Origin: Burkholderia sp. BCC0322
GTDB lineage: Bacteria > Pseudomonadota > Gammaproteobacteria > Burkholderiales > Burkholderiaceae
Direction of reading: 5' to 3'
Length of the DNA stretch: 64,000 nucleotides
Assembly: GCF_902833045.1 (NCBI RefSeq)
Contig: NZ_CADFDU010000017.1
Location: forward strand, 58,974 to 122,973
The number at the start of each line of letters is the position of its first letter. The stretch's first letter is position 1. A program made the position numbers and the translations under genes. The notes under the pieces are model-generated. The model made no database searches. It was not told where the DNA came from and saw only the letters and a program-made list of their open reading frames with translations. This document shows, piece after piece, positions 8,351 to 17,102 of the stretch.

Positions 8351-10440
8351 GCCGTTTCCCGCACATGCCCAAGATCGATGACGCGATCAGCAGATGCGAT
8401 GGTTTCAGGACGGTGCGCGACAATGATCCGTGTGATATTCAGCTTGCGCATCGCTGAGTTCACGGCGCGTTCGTTGTTCACGTCAAGATGGCTCGTCGCC
8501 TCATCGAGCAGGAGCAGTTTCGGACGGCGGTAAAGGGCGCGTGCGAGCATCACGCGTTGCCGCTGACCTGCGGACAGGGCAGACCCCATGTCGCCGATGT
8601 AGGTGTAGTAGCCCATCGGCATCGCACGAATATCGGCATGGACGGAAGCCGTTTCCGCGCATTCCGTGATCCACGCGAAGTCGGGCGTTGGATCGAAGAA
8701 GCTGATGTTCTCGGCAATCGATCCCGCGAATAGTCGATCCTCCTGCATCACGACGCCGATCAGGGAGCGATAGTTCGCAAGACCCATTTGCCGAATCGGC
8801 ATGCCGCCTGCGATAATTTCCCCCGAATGAGGTGCCAACAAGCCTGCGAGCAGTTTCAGCAACGTCGTTTTGCCTTGGCCGGAGGGCCCGACAATTGCGA
8901 CGGCTTCGCCCGCCTCAACACGCAGATCCAGGTTATCGATGATCCTCTGCCCGTTCTTCGAATAGCTGTATGACAATTTCTTGACTTCGAGCGTCGGCAC
9001 AAATTCATCCACGTCCGGCGCTCGCATCACTTCATCCGGCTCCCGTTTCGAGAGCACGATATCCGCCAGCCGCGCCGCGTGAAGTTTGAGAATTCTCAGC
9101 TCGTACACTTTGTCGATCAGCGCAGTAAAGCGTGCGGTGAACTGCCCACGATAAGACAGGAAGGCGAACAGCATCCCGAGCGAGAGCGACCTGTCGATGA
9201 CGGCAAGCGCGCCGAAGTAGGTCACTAGAATCGCCTCGAGCCCGAAGATGAAATGATTGCTTGTGGTCGCGATCAGTTGAAGCCGTCGCGTTCGCAGGTC
9301 GGCGTTCTTCTCGCTTACGATCACGTTCAGCCAGCGGGCCAGCCGGTCCTCCGCCTTACCGAAAAGGCGCACGCTCTGAATGCCCCGGACCGATTCCATG
9401 AGCAGACTTTTGCCTCGTGCAGCGAAAACGATCTGCTTCTGATTCGACATGCGCAGCGCACCATAAATGCAGGCGCGCAAGATCGCGTAGAGCACGACGG
9501 CAACCACGCTGATAAGCGATAGCCGGGCGTTGTAGACGATCATGATAATGATGGTGCCGATCGACATGAGACCATCGAGCACGGATTCAACGAAGCCGAC
9601 CGTCAGCGCTTGCTGGATCGTATTGACGCTATCGAAGCGGGAAACGATATCGCCAATGTGGCGTTTTCCGAAATAGTCGAGCGGCAGATTCAGCAGATGG
9701 CGGAACACGTTCGCCAACCATTGCACATTCACGACCGTGCTGAACGTCGTTACAGCCCACGATCGCATTGCCTCTGTCGCGATATGGATCACCAGCACCA
9801 ACCCGAAACCCAGCGCTAAAATCAGAAGCAGGTGTCGATCGCCAGTTGTAATGGCTTGGTCAGTGACCCACTCGGGATAGAAGGGCGCAACAATGGTGAA
9901 GACTTCAAGCGCAAGGGCGAGCAAGAAGACTCTGAGCAACCCACGCCCGACACCACTTGCACGCCCCATCAGGGACCGCAGACCGATTTCCTGCTTATCC
10001 CGGCGAGGCTGAAAGGCCGGCGTCGGCACGAGTTCCAATGCCATGCCGCTGAAATGCAGCGACAATTCCTTGAGCGACATGCGCCGCGCGCCGAGCGCGG
10101 GGTCAACCAACATCACATGATCGCGGCCAACACGTTCGAGGACGACAAAATGCCGAAAATCCCAATGCAGAATGCACGGCAGGCGCAGCAGGTGAAGCTC
10201 TTCCGGTTCCAGCCGAACCGCGCGCCCGGCAAGATCGAGGGATGCGCCGATCTTGACAAGATCGAGCAGCGTAAGCCCCTTGAGTGATGGCGAAAAGCGC
10301 CGTCGCAACGTTGGCAGATCGGTGTCGTAGCCGTGAAACGTTGCGATCATGCTGATGCAGGCTAGTCCACATTCCGTTGCTTCGGTTTGCAAATGCACGT
10401 CAATACTGCGCCGAAATCCGAATTGAAGTTGGCGGTTCAT
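8347..10440 (-). CDS. C39-peptidase ABC exporter (CvaB/PCAT type)
   Basis: A 697-residue inner-membrane transporter that should cleave a double-glycine leader and export the mature peptide. The N-terminal C39 peptidase is intact: oxyanion Q18, catalytic C24 in TECGLAC, H97 in FRHFVVL and D113 in VDPALG. A six-helix transmembrane domain follows (about 165-450). The ATPase domain has the Walker A GPSGQGKTT, the signature LSAGQRQRV and the Walker B LLLLDEATS with the D-loop HLD. An active protease domain, as opposed to the degenerate one in HlyB-type exporters, predicts a GG-leader substrate. Such a precursor is encoded about 2.5 kb upstream in the same unit. A 33-bp gap separates it from the HlyD gene. 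Confidence 0.95.
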   Translation of the reverse strand: MNRQLQFGFRRSIDVHLQTEATECGLACISMIATFHGYDTDLPTLRRRFSPSLKGLTLLDLVKIGASLDLAGRAVRLEPEELHLLRLPCILHWDFRHFVVLERVGRDHVMLVDPALGARRMSLKELSLHFSGMALELVPTPAFQPRRDKQEIGLRSLMGRASGVGRGLLRVFLLALALEVFTIVAPFYPEWVTDQAITTGDRHLLLILALGFGLVLVIHIATEAMRSWAVTTFSTVVNVQWLANVFRHLLNLPLDYFGKRHIGDIVSRFDSVNTIQQALTVGFVESVLDGLMSIGTIIIMIVYNARLSLISVVAVVLYAILRACIYGALRMSNQKQIVFAARGKSLLMESVRGIQSVRLFGKAEDRLARWLNVIVSEKNADLRTRRLQLIATTSNHFIFGLEAILVTYFGALAVIDRSLSLGMLFAFLSYRGQFTARFTALIDKVYELRILKLHAARLADIVLSKREPDEVMRAPDVDEFVPTLEVKKLSYSYSKNGQRIIDNLDLRVEAGEAVAIVGPSGQGKTTLLKLLAGLLAPHSGEIIAGGMPIRQMGLANYRSLIGVVMQEDRLFAGSIAENISFFDPTPDFAWITECAETASVHADIRAMPMGYYTYIGDMGSALSAGQRQRVMLARALYRRPKLLLLDEATSHLDVNNERAVNSAMRKLNITRIIVAHRPETIASADRVIDLGHVRETA

Positions 10441-10473
10441 GGTTGCTTTGGTTAGGTGAAGCGTGAACTGCGG

Positions 10474-11799
10474 TCAGGGCGAGCGGCGGGTGAGCGTGTA
10501 CAGCGGTTCCAGTACCCATTCGTACAGCTTGCGCGTATCGAGCACTACGTCTGCGTCGACGCGCATCCCGTCCTGCAAGGGAATCGACTCGCCGTAGGCG
10601 TTGATGGTCTGTGAATCGAGCGCAACCGTGATCTGATACAGGTTCTCGGATCTGTCGGCATCACCCGTTTCGGTTGCGGTCTGCAATTGCGACGGGCTCA
10701 AGGCGGTGCGAGCGATCTGCGTGACCTTGCCCGCGTAGGCCCCGAATTTCTGATACGGGAACGCTTCGTATCGCAATTCGACGGGCGCGCCGATCTTGAC
10801 GAAACCGACTGCCTTGCTCGGCGCAAACAGTTTCACGTCGAGGCGTCCACCTTGCGGCAGCAACGACATCAAAGGCGTTGATCCGTTGACCGACTGACCG
10901 GGACGAGTGAGCAGGGCCGTAACGGTGCCTGCGATTTGCGCCGGTATCGTGATTTCTCGGTTGGATTCGTTGTCGGCGATTTCGCCGTCCACCTGTAGCA
11001 TCTGCCGGTGGATCGTGCCTAGTTGGTTTTGTTCATCAAGCGGTGCATTTCGAAGATCGGCCTTCACCTGTGCGAGTTCCGCGTGAGAGGCCGTGCGTTG
11101 CTTTCGCAGGTCTTCGAGTTGCGCTTGACTCGTCAACATGCTTTGCTCGTGCTGCTCGAATTCGGATTGGGACACCACATCGTCACGCCGCAATTGTGCG
11201 AACCGCGCGCTGTCGATTTCGGCAAGCTTCGATCGCGCGTCAAGCGTCGTGATTTCCGTATCCAGATGCTGAATACCTGCGCTCAGTTCGGTGGCCTTCG
11301 CCCGGAGCATCGCAATGTTCTGTTCGAAGATGCTTTGTATATGCCGCGAGTCGCTTTCCAGGCTGGAGCGCCGCGCATTCAGTTCAACGCCGATCTGCTG
11401 CCGCGCGTTGCCGCCCGCGATAGTGCGCTCTGTGGACACGACGACCAAAGGTTGGCCGACATTGACAACGTCCCCTTCGTTGACGAGCACGCGGATAACC
11501 GTGCCGACCGTCGGCGCGAATATTTCTGCCGCGCCGTTGTCGATCATGACCCTGCCTTGTACCTCTTCCTTGCGCGTGTACTCGCCGAAGATCAGGAACA
11601 ACACCACGGCGGTCGCGATTGCGAAGAACACGATGCTAGTCGTGAGGCTGCGTGCCGAACCTGTCAGAACGACCTCGCCGAGCCATTGATGCTGACGAAA
11701 TTCGAGCGCAGCGGGGCGGAACAGCAACGCACGCTTACTTTGCCGTGGCTGTTCCTCTTCAGGCTGCTCTGCGCTGGGGGCGGTCGATATCTCGCTCAT
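10474..11799 (-). CDS. HlyD/CvaA-family membrane-fusion protein
   Basis: A 441-residue periplasmic adaptor linking the C39 ABC exporter to the TolC-like channel. It has a cytoplasmic N-terminal tail, one membrane helix (about 50-72), a lipoyl half (GRVMIDNGAAEIFAPTVG), a long coiled-coil hairpin (about 130-270) and the returning beta-barrel domain. The CvaA-like layout, with the large hairpin and a C-terminal RVDADVVLDTRKLYEW segment close to the HlyD consensus, fits microcin and bacteriocin exporters. Its start lies 24 bp after the CPBP gene stop codon, consistent with one transcript. Confidence 0.92.
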   Translation of the reverse strand: MSEISTAPSAEQPEEEQPRQSKRALLFRPAALEFRQHQWLGEVVLTGSARSLTTSIVFFAIATAVVLFLIFGEYTRKEEVQGRVMIDNGAAEIFAPTVGTVIRVLVNEGDVVNVGQPLVVVSTERTIAGGNARQQIGVELNARRSSLESDSRHIQSIFEQNIAMLRAKATELSAGIQHLDTEITTLDARSKLAEIDSARFAQLRRDDVVSQSEFEQHEQSMLTSQAQLEDLRKQRTASHAELAQVKADLRNAPLDEQNQLGTIHRQMLQVDGEIADNESNREITIPAQIAGTVTALLTRPGQSVNGSTPLMSLLPQGGRLDVKLFAPSKAVGFVKIGAPVELRYEAFPYQKFGAYAGKVTQIARTALSPSQLQTATETGDADRSENLYQITVALDSQTINAYGESIPLQDGMRVDADVVLDTRKLYEWVLEPLYTLTRRSP

Positions 11800-11823
11800 G
11801 CTTATCTTGCGGTCAGCGGATGA

Positions 11824-12777
11824 TCACACGCGCTGAGCACCGACGGCGCTTGCGGCTTCTTTAGACACAAACCAGCCGTTCGTCTTCTTCAAAAGCCAAT
11901 ACATCAAAGCGAAAGGCAGGACACCTTTGAGAATGGCAAAGACAACCGCATCAGCTATCAGGCCTGGATTGTTTACGAATCCGGACGTTGAAATTTGCGC
12001 ATGTGGCTGCGCGTGGGTGAACAGGATCGGCAGCATCATTGCGCAGATGTTCATCATCGTATGTGCACCGATCGACAGTTCCAGTCGTTGATCGCGTAAG
12101 CTCAATGCAGAAAACCCAAGCGAGCAAAAAAACAATGTCGTTTTGATGGGCCAGTCGTACTGTGTGTGGTAGATCGCGAAGAGGGCGGCAACGATTGCGA
12201 CGACAATGAGCGGGGAACGCACATATTGCCCGAGCGTTTGCGTCAACCACCCACGGAAAAACAATTCCTCGGCGAACGCGAGAACGAGAATGCCGAGCCA
12301 CGCGGCGAGCATCCCGAGAATCCGACCGAAACCTGGAATGTCCTGCAGCGGTTGAAGATGCCCGAACGGAAGCGTCCATGTGCCAATTCGAATCGACGTA
12401 TAGATGGACATGACTGCGGCCGATATCACGAAGGCAGGCAGATAAAGAACCGCGCCGAACAGGCAACGCCGAAGTCTGAAACGCAGGTCGACGGAAATCA
12501 GGGAGAGGTACGGGCGTCGCAAGACGATCTTGCATGCAAGCCAGAAGCCTATGATGCCCGTGGTGCTGGCTGTATTGGTGTACAGCGAGATAGCTGCGCG
12601 AGCGGCATCAAAATTCTTGAAATACAGAGTCCAGCCCGAAAACATCAGGATCCCAAGCGTGCCGATGATACTCACGAGCGCGCTAAGAAGGATCGTCGAT
12701 GCGGTTGCTCGCCAATCAGTCCGGCCCAGCTTGGCAAGATCAATAAACGCACGCGTTATATCGTCTTTGGTTTTCAT
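11824..12777 (-). CDS. CPBP-family intramembrane protease-like protein, possible immunity or processing factor
   Basis: A 317-residue polytopic membrane protein of the CPBP (CAAX protease and bacteriocin-processing) family. The three motifs are present in order: EELFFRG (EExxxR), FAIYH (FxxxH) and HTMMN (HxxxN), so the catalytic residues appear intact. About seven hydrophobic segments are visible. In other bacteriocin loci such proteins act in self-immunity or in processing. Here it lies directly downstream of the GG-leader peptide gene (165-bp gap) and upstream of the exporter genes. Its role as immunity protein is inference from position. The start at 12777 is the first Met of the conserved frame; its ribosome-binding site is weak. 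Confidence 0.85.
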   Translation of the reverse strand: MKTKDDITRAFIDLAKLGRTDWRATASTILLSALVSIIGTLGILMFSGWTLYFKNFDAARAAISLYTNTASTTGIIGFWLACKIVLRRPYLSLISVDLRFRLRRCLFGAVLYLPAFVISAAVMSIYTSIRIGTWTLPFGHLQPLQDIPGFGRILGMLAAWLGILVLAFAEELFFRGWLTQTLGQYVRSPLIVVAIVAALFAIYHTQYDWPIKTTLFFCSLGFSALSLRDQRLELSIGAHTMMNICAMMLPILFTHAQPHAQISTSGFVNNPGLIADAVVFAILKGVLPFALMYWLLKKTNGWFVSKEAASAVGAQRV

Positions 12778-12942
12778 GGAATGCTGATCGAGTGAAACAA
12801 CGGTTGCTTGCTTTTAGCAACGCAATTGCGGTGTGCTGTGTGGTGCCATACCGATGAAGATCAGACGTCCAGTCGCGGGACCAGTAGCGCGCCGTCATTC
12901 ATCGATCAGGCTGGGTTCATAGCCTGTACATCAGGGCGCTGC

Positions 12943-13398
12943 TTAGTGGTTGTGACCGCCGCCACCGATGCCGAGCCCGTGTGCGGCAGCGCCAACCGCG
13001 TATCCTGCGGCGAAGCCGATCGGAGAAGATTGGAAGGAGGTGAGGTTGGCAGTTTCAGCCTGACCCAACGAAAGACCCTGTTGCGCGGCGTCATATCCGG
13101 CAACGGCCGCGCCGCCCCACGTAGACATTGATTCGTCCTGCAAGCCCTTCGTGGCTTCCGCGAGTTGGCCGTTGTTTTCAGCCTGCCCGATGGAATCGTT
13201 GGCATCGGAATTGAAGCCTGCGTCGGCCAACGACGTCGCGTCGCTGCCTACTGCCGAATCGGCGGCGGAATCACCGTCGCCGTCACCATCGCCATCGCCA
13301 TCGCCGTATCCGCCACCATCACCATCGCCGTCACCGCCGCCATCACCATCACCACCGGCCACGTAGCGCAGCAAATCCAGATCGTCAATCGTTTGCAT
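12943..13398 (-). CDS. Double-glycine-leader peptide precursor with Gly-Asp repeat (microcin-like)
   Basis: A 151-residue secreted-peptide precursor; I do not recognise a named family. The first 16 residues, MQTIDDLDLLRYVAGG, form a classic double-glycine leader, with V at -4 and L at -7. Cleavage would release about 135 residues. The mature part starts with about 27 residues of Gly/Asp repeat (17-43) containing one Tyr. A Ser/Ala/Asn/Gln-rich middle follows, then a small-residue hydrophobic segment (about 126-147) and the tail GGGGHNH. The start at 13398 has a good AGGAG; an upstream start would bury the leader. It is flanked by the fusion protein and the CPBP gene. Export by the C39 transporter downstream is strongly implied; activity is unknown. 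Confidence 0.85.
   Translation of the reverse strand: MQTIDDLDLLRYVAGGDGDGGGDGDGDGGGYGDGDGDGDGDGDSAADSAVGSDATSLADAGFNSDANDSIGQAENNGQLAEATKGLQDESMSTWGGAAVAGYDAAQQGLSLGQAETANLTSFQSSPIGFAAGYAVGAAAHGLGIGGGGHNH
13271..13357. repeat. Degenerate 6-bp tandem repeat coding for Gly-Asp
   Basis: On the plus strand the segment is built from near-identical hexamers of the type GCCATC/GCCGTC/ACCATC, which read Gly-Asp on the minus strand. The unit keeps the reading frame, so slippage would lengthen or shorten the Gly-Asp tract without breaking the peptide gene. Confidence 0.8.
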
Positions 13399-13497
13399 GT
13401 GATCCACTCCTGAAATAAGCGGGTTTGACGTGTACATCCACAATGGCACCCGCGCAGCCATTGATTCTCAATCGGTTGTCGAAACAAAGGTCGTGCG

Positions 13498-16296
13498 TCA
13501 GGATTCCGAGCGTTGCAGCACTTGCGACGGCGGTTGCGTGTGCGTCTGTTCGGTGAATGCGCCGCGCACTGGAAGGGGATTTGCACTGTCCGCTATCGCC
13601 CAGGTCAGGCAAGGAGCGACTTCCCACGTTGAGGCCGGAATATCCGGCAGCGCCGCGATGAACGACTCTTCGTCCGTCCACTGATGCAATGTCAATACAG
13701 GCAAGAAAGCTTGTACCTGATTTCCGTTTCGGCAGATCAGCGCATCCCGATCCATACGGAAGTGACCGCGATAGCGCGTGCGATCGACAGGACGGCCTTT
13801 GAATATCAGCGACAGGAACACGCGCGACGCACCGGTACATTGGTCAGACAGGGACTGTTGCAGATCATGAAAATTCGCCATCTTGGGCGCCGGCACAAGC
13901 TGTGTGGTGAACTCTGTATCCACGTACCGAGTGACGGCCAGAGCAGAAAGTCGATCTACCACGCCCGAGAACGAATCTTCCAGCTCGTCCTGCTTTCGTG
14001 GATCGAGCAACCGCGACACGAAGCGCGTTAGCGCCGTCGCGTCGTATGGAAGCGGAACACCATAGGCCGGCCACGACATATCATCTGTCTGTCGTTCAAC
14101 GGTATGGCGGTAAAGCGTGTGCCCTTCGCTGGGCGTCAGTCTGGCGTTGCGCAGCGCGTGCAGATATTGGCCGTGTTCGTTGCTATATTCAGGGGAGTTC
14201 GGCAGCCCGCCGCCGTGCTTGCCGCCTGCCGTTGCGCGCACGAGTATTCCGAATTTTTCGTGATCCAACTGGTCGACTGTGACTTGCTCAAGCGGTCCGA
14301 ACAGGCTCACGCTAACGGCGGTATCGCGCAGCGAATCGACGGCCAGGTTCGCGCACGCCTTCGTCACCGCCACGATGACAGACAACTCCGGTGATAGGTC
14401 GCGTGGGTCGAACGTCCATTGACCGCCGCGCCCGATGCGCTGCAAGGTCGCGCGATTTCGCAGGCTCACGAAGACACCACCTTGCGGGCGTGTTCCGGTC
14501 AATTTGTATCCTCGCGGATCAGGCAGAGCGGAGCGATTCGCAATTGCATCGACAGCAAGCCGTGCAAGCTGTAATGCGGTCACGTCAACCGGCGACTGCG
14601 CGTCTTGTGCTGGTTCGCGCATGACTGGCGGCGTCACAGACACGCCGTATAGGCGATTAGCCGTCGTCGCAACCGTGAGTATCTGATTGACCGCGTCGTA
14701 TTCGACGGATGTTGTCACGGCATCAGGAAGCTGGAATACGCCTGCGAGCGCAAACGTTTGAGGATCGATTGCGCGTACGCGCCCGTTCGTGCTTCCGAAC
14801 CAAATCCATGGGCCGATGCGGGCAGGCGACGAAAAAATCTTCGAGTGTGCGCCGATCTTGGCGATTCCTTCGCCGGTCGCCAAATCGATCACGTACAGGT
14901 ATTTGTCCGTAGAGCCGCAGTAGGCGCGAGCACCGTCGATCAGCGGTGTTGTGTAGACGGCGTTGCCGGTCTGGATGCAGAATTTCAGTTCGCCGCTATC
15001 GAGGCTCACGCCGCGAATGCCGCCGTCGAACGATCCGAACACGACTTGCCGGCGATCGGGATCGAATGCGGGCGCATGCTTGACCGCGCCGTTCGTCTGA
15101 AACTGCCAACGAAGTGCGCCGGTACGTGCGTCGAGCGCCAGCAGGGCGCCGTCGTTCGTGCCGCAGAGCACCAGCGAACCATCAGCGGCATAGAGCGGGG
15201 AGCCATGGACGTAGCAACGGACCGGGCATTCCCAGACCTTGTGACCGGTTTCAGCGTCGATCGCGGCTATGCCGCCGCCTCGCGTCGGACTGGCGTATTC
15301 AACGCCGATAAAGACCAGATTCAGGTCGGATGCATAGGCCGGTGAAGAGCCAATCCAATCGGGTTCGACGTATCGCCAGATTTCCCGGCCGCTTTGGGCA
15401 CACAACGCGTACAGGTTACCGTCGTAGCCGCCGAAGAAGACGCGCTCGGGCGTCACGTACGGCGTAGACCAAATCCCTTTCGAGCGCGCCGCCTCGATCT
15501 TGAAATTCCAGCGCGTTTCGCCGCTTGCGCCATCGATGCAACGCATTTCGCCGCTGTCGGTTCCGAAATAGATCAGGCCGCCTTGCGCGCGCGGTGCGGA
15601 TTTCGGTACGACATAGTGGTGATTCGCAGAGGCCGCTTTACTGAGCCAGCGCACGAGGAACGAAAGCTGCGTCGAATGGCTCTTCGGAATTGACAGTTTC
15701 AGGTCGAAATCACCGAGAACGTATGCAGATTCTACTGTAACGCCATGTCGCTTTTGCCAGTCCTCACCCGTATTGGACTGGTAGTCGATCACGCTCCATG
15801 CTTTCCAGATCGGGCGACCAATTTCCGCTAATACAACGCGTGATTGTTCAATGCTGGCGCCGCTGTTGAAAATATCATCCACGAGCAGAATGGGCGCATC
15901 CGAAACCTCGCCTTCGATCGCGTTCATCCGGCCGTAACGCTTACGCTCTTTATGAATGATGAAGCCGCCGAGGTTGTGCCCTTTTCGTGCGCCGGCCATA
16001 AGAATCGCAGCCACGAGCGGGACAGCGGCCATTTCCATGCCGCCGACCTGAAACGGCAATTGATCTGCATAACGATTCCAGAATAAATCCGCAAGTGTAT
16101 CGAGCCCTTCTGTAGAAAGGAGGATTGGCCGCAAATCGATAAGCCATTTAAGGGACTTTCCGCTCGACGATACAAGCTTGTGTTTCGGCGCGCGAAATAT
16201 GCATTTCGACTCAATTAGATCACGTAGCGCGGCCCACCTGTCCAGGCTGAAATCATTCATGTTTTTTAGTCGGTCGATTACTTCACGTGTCTCCAT
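13498..16296 (-). CDS. Multidomain protein: orotate-PRTase-like, PQQ-type beta-propeller, AMMECR1-like domains
   Basis: About 932 residues from the ATG at 16296 (a GTG at 16338 would give 946); neither start has a strong ribosome-binding site. Domains in order: an orotate-phosphoribosyltransferase-like fold (about 15-180) with the PRPP loop ILLVDDIFNSGAS; a PQQ-type beta-propeller (about 235-550) with repeats such as YALCAQSGREIWRY and LLALDARTGALRW; an AMMECR1-like domain (about 570-735) with GGVFVSL and FGILVRA; and a tail (745-932) that looks like a second, eroded AMMECR1 half (FLPVLTLHQWTDEESF). The usual AMMECR1 LRGCIG motif is replaced by LQRIGRGG, losing the Cys. No signal peptide, so it is probably cytoplasmic. 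It heads the unit, 99 bp before the peptide gene, which suggests a role in peptide modification or control. Function unknown. Confidence 0.75.
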   Translation of the reverse strand: METREVIDRLKNMNDFSLDRWAALRDLIESKCIFRAPKHKLVSSSGKSLKWLIDLRPILLSTEGLDTLADLFWNRYADQLPFQVGGMEMAAVPLVAAILMAGARKGHNLGGFIIHKERKRYGRMNAIEGEVSDAPILLVDDIFNSGASIEQSRVVLAEIGRPIWKAWSVIDYQSNTGEDWQKRHGVTVESAYVLGDFDLKLSIPKSHSTQLSFLVRWLSKAASANHHYVVPKSAPRAQGGLIYFGTDSGEMRCIDGASGETRWNFKIEAARSKGIWSTPYVTPERVFFGGYDGNLYALCAQSGREIWRYVEPDWIGSSPAYASDLNLVFIGVEYASPTRGGGIAAIDAETGHKVWECPVRCYVHGSPLYAADGSLVLCGTNDGALLALDARTGALRWQFQTNGAVKHAPAFDPDRRQVVFGSFDGGIRGVSLDSGELKFCIQTGNAVYTTPLIDGARAYCGSTDKYLYVIDLATGEGIAKIGAHSKIFSSPARIGPWIWFGSTNGRVRAIDPQTFALAGVFQLPDAVTTSVEYDAVNQILTVATTANRLYGVSVTPPVMREPAQDAQSPVDVTALQLARLAVDAIANRSALPDPRGYKLTGTRPQGGVFVSLRNRATLQRIGRGGQWTFDPRDLSPELSVIVAVTKACANLAVDSLRDTAVSVSLFGPLEQVTVDQLDHEKFGILVRATAGGKHGGGLPNSPEYSNEHGQYLHALRNARLTPSEGHTLYRHTVERQTDDMSWPAYGVPLPYDATALTRFVSRLLDPRKQDELEDSFSGVVDRLSALAVTRYVDTEFTTQLVPAPKMANFHDLQQSLSDQCTGASRVFLSLIFKGRPVDRTRYRGHFRMDRDALICRNGNQVQAFLPVLTLHQWTDEESFIAALPDIPASTWEVAPCLTWAIADSANPLPVRGAFTEQTHTQPPSQVLQRSES

Positions 16297-16338
16297 CGCG
16301 ATTCGCCTGCGCAGGCGGAATGCATCAATCCCCGTCAC

Positions 16339-17102
16339 ACTATGTGGGATTTGATGATCGCCAAGAATTTCATTTATAATAACGAAAGGTTACGGATGCA
16401 TTCCGCAGTTGGCGCGTAAAATCAATTGTGCAGCGCTCGAATTCTGCATTGCTCATACGAAATAAGGCTAAAATATTTTTAGAATATTTTAACGATGAAA
16501 ATTATTGCCTATTTTTTATTGGTGACATAGGTGGGTTTCTCCGGCGCGACAGAAGCGAAATATTCGATTTATCGATACTAAACATCGCTGTCGTCAAAAT
16601 TAAATTCTCGCTGAAACCGATATCGGCCGAGGCGGTACTTTGGAGCGTACGCCCTGTGTTCGCAAACTGAGCGGCCTGAGAGGGCCGCTAACACCCGCGT
16701 CTTTGTCTTGTAAAAGCGACAAAGTGCCGGGTGCACGGGGCGCGATCGGCAACCTGGCACCAAATGAAAGAACCGGCGGGAAAGCCGGTACGAGAGATTC
16801 GCGCTGTATCTGCGTGGGATGAAAAGGCTGTAGGGCAGCCATCCTTGGTTTTGTCCAGTCCTCCCCCACCAGCATCGCGCCGCATGCGGACAAGCCGAAT
16901 CCATCGGAAATGCGCGTGAAAACCCCGCCCACCAAGTCTCTCGGGAAACCTAGTGGTTTCCACTCATAGTCGCAAACAGTCAAGAACAGGTCGCCGCCGG
17001 TCTTCTCGCGGCCAATATGGCTCGTTACTTTTACTCCCACGATGCAGGCCGGGCACACCCCGCGCACCGGCTGCCGCGAGTCCCACCGGGAGGAAACGAA
17101 CC
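16339..17102. other. AT-rich then hairpin-rich gap between island and carnitine operon
   Basis: The left part (about 16360-16610) is AT-rich and should hold the promoter of the minus-strand island. From about 16650 the composition rises again and short inverted repeats occur (for example around GCGGCC...GGCCGC near 16670 and ACCGGC...GCCGGT near 16772). A minus-strand frame at 16600-17067 is open for 155 codons, but it has no clear start or family and I do not call it. The caiX promoter must lie at the right end; its ribosome-binding site GGGAGG is at about 17089-17094. Confidence 0.45.

Noticed and set aside
13271-13357. Tandem repeats as a possible CRISPR array.
   Set aside because: The unit is six bases with no spacers, and the repeats encode Gly-Asp in frame of a well-supported peptide gene.
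13271-13357. RTX calcium-binding repeats.
   Set aside because: RTX nonapeptides need the GGxGxDxUx spacing; here the tract is plain Gly-Asp dipeptides.
16600-17067. A coding gene on the minus strand upstream of caiX.
   Set aside because: No ribosome-binding site or family; kept only as a finding because the patch is unusual.
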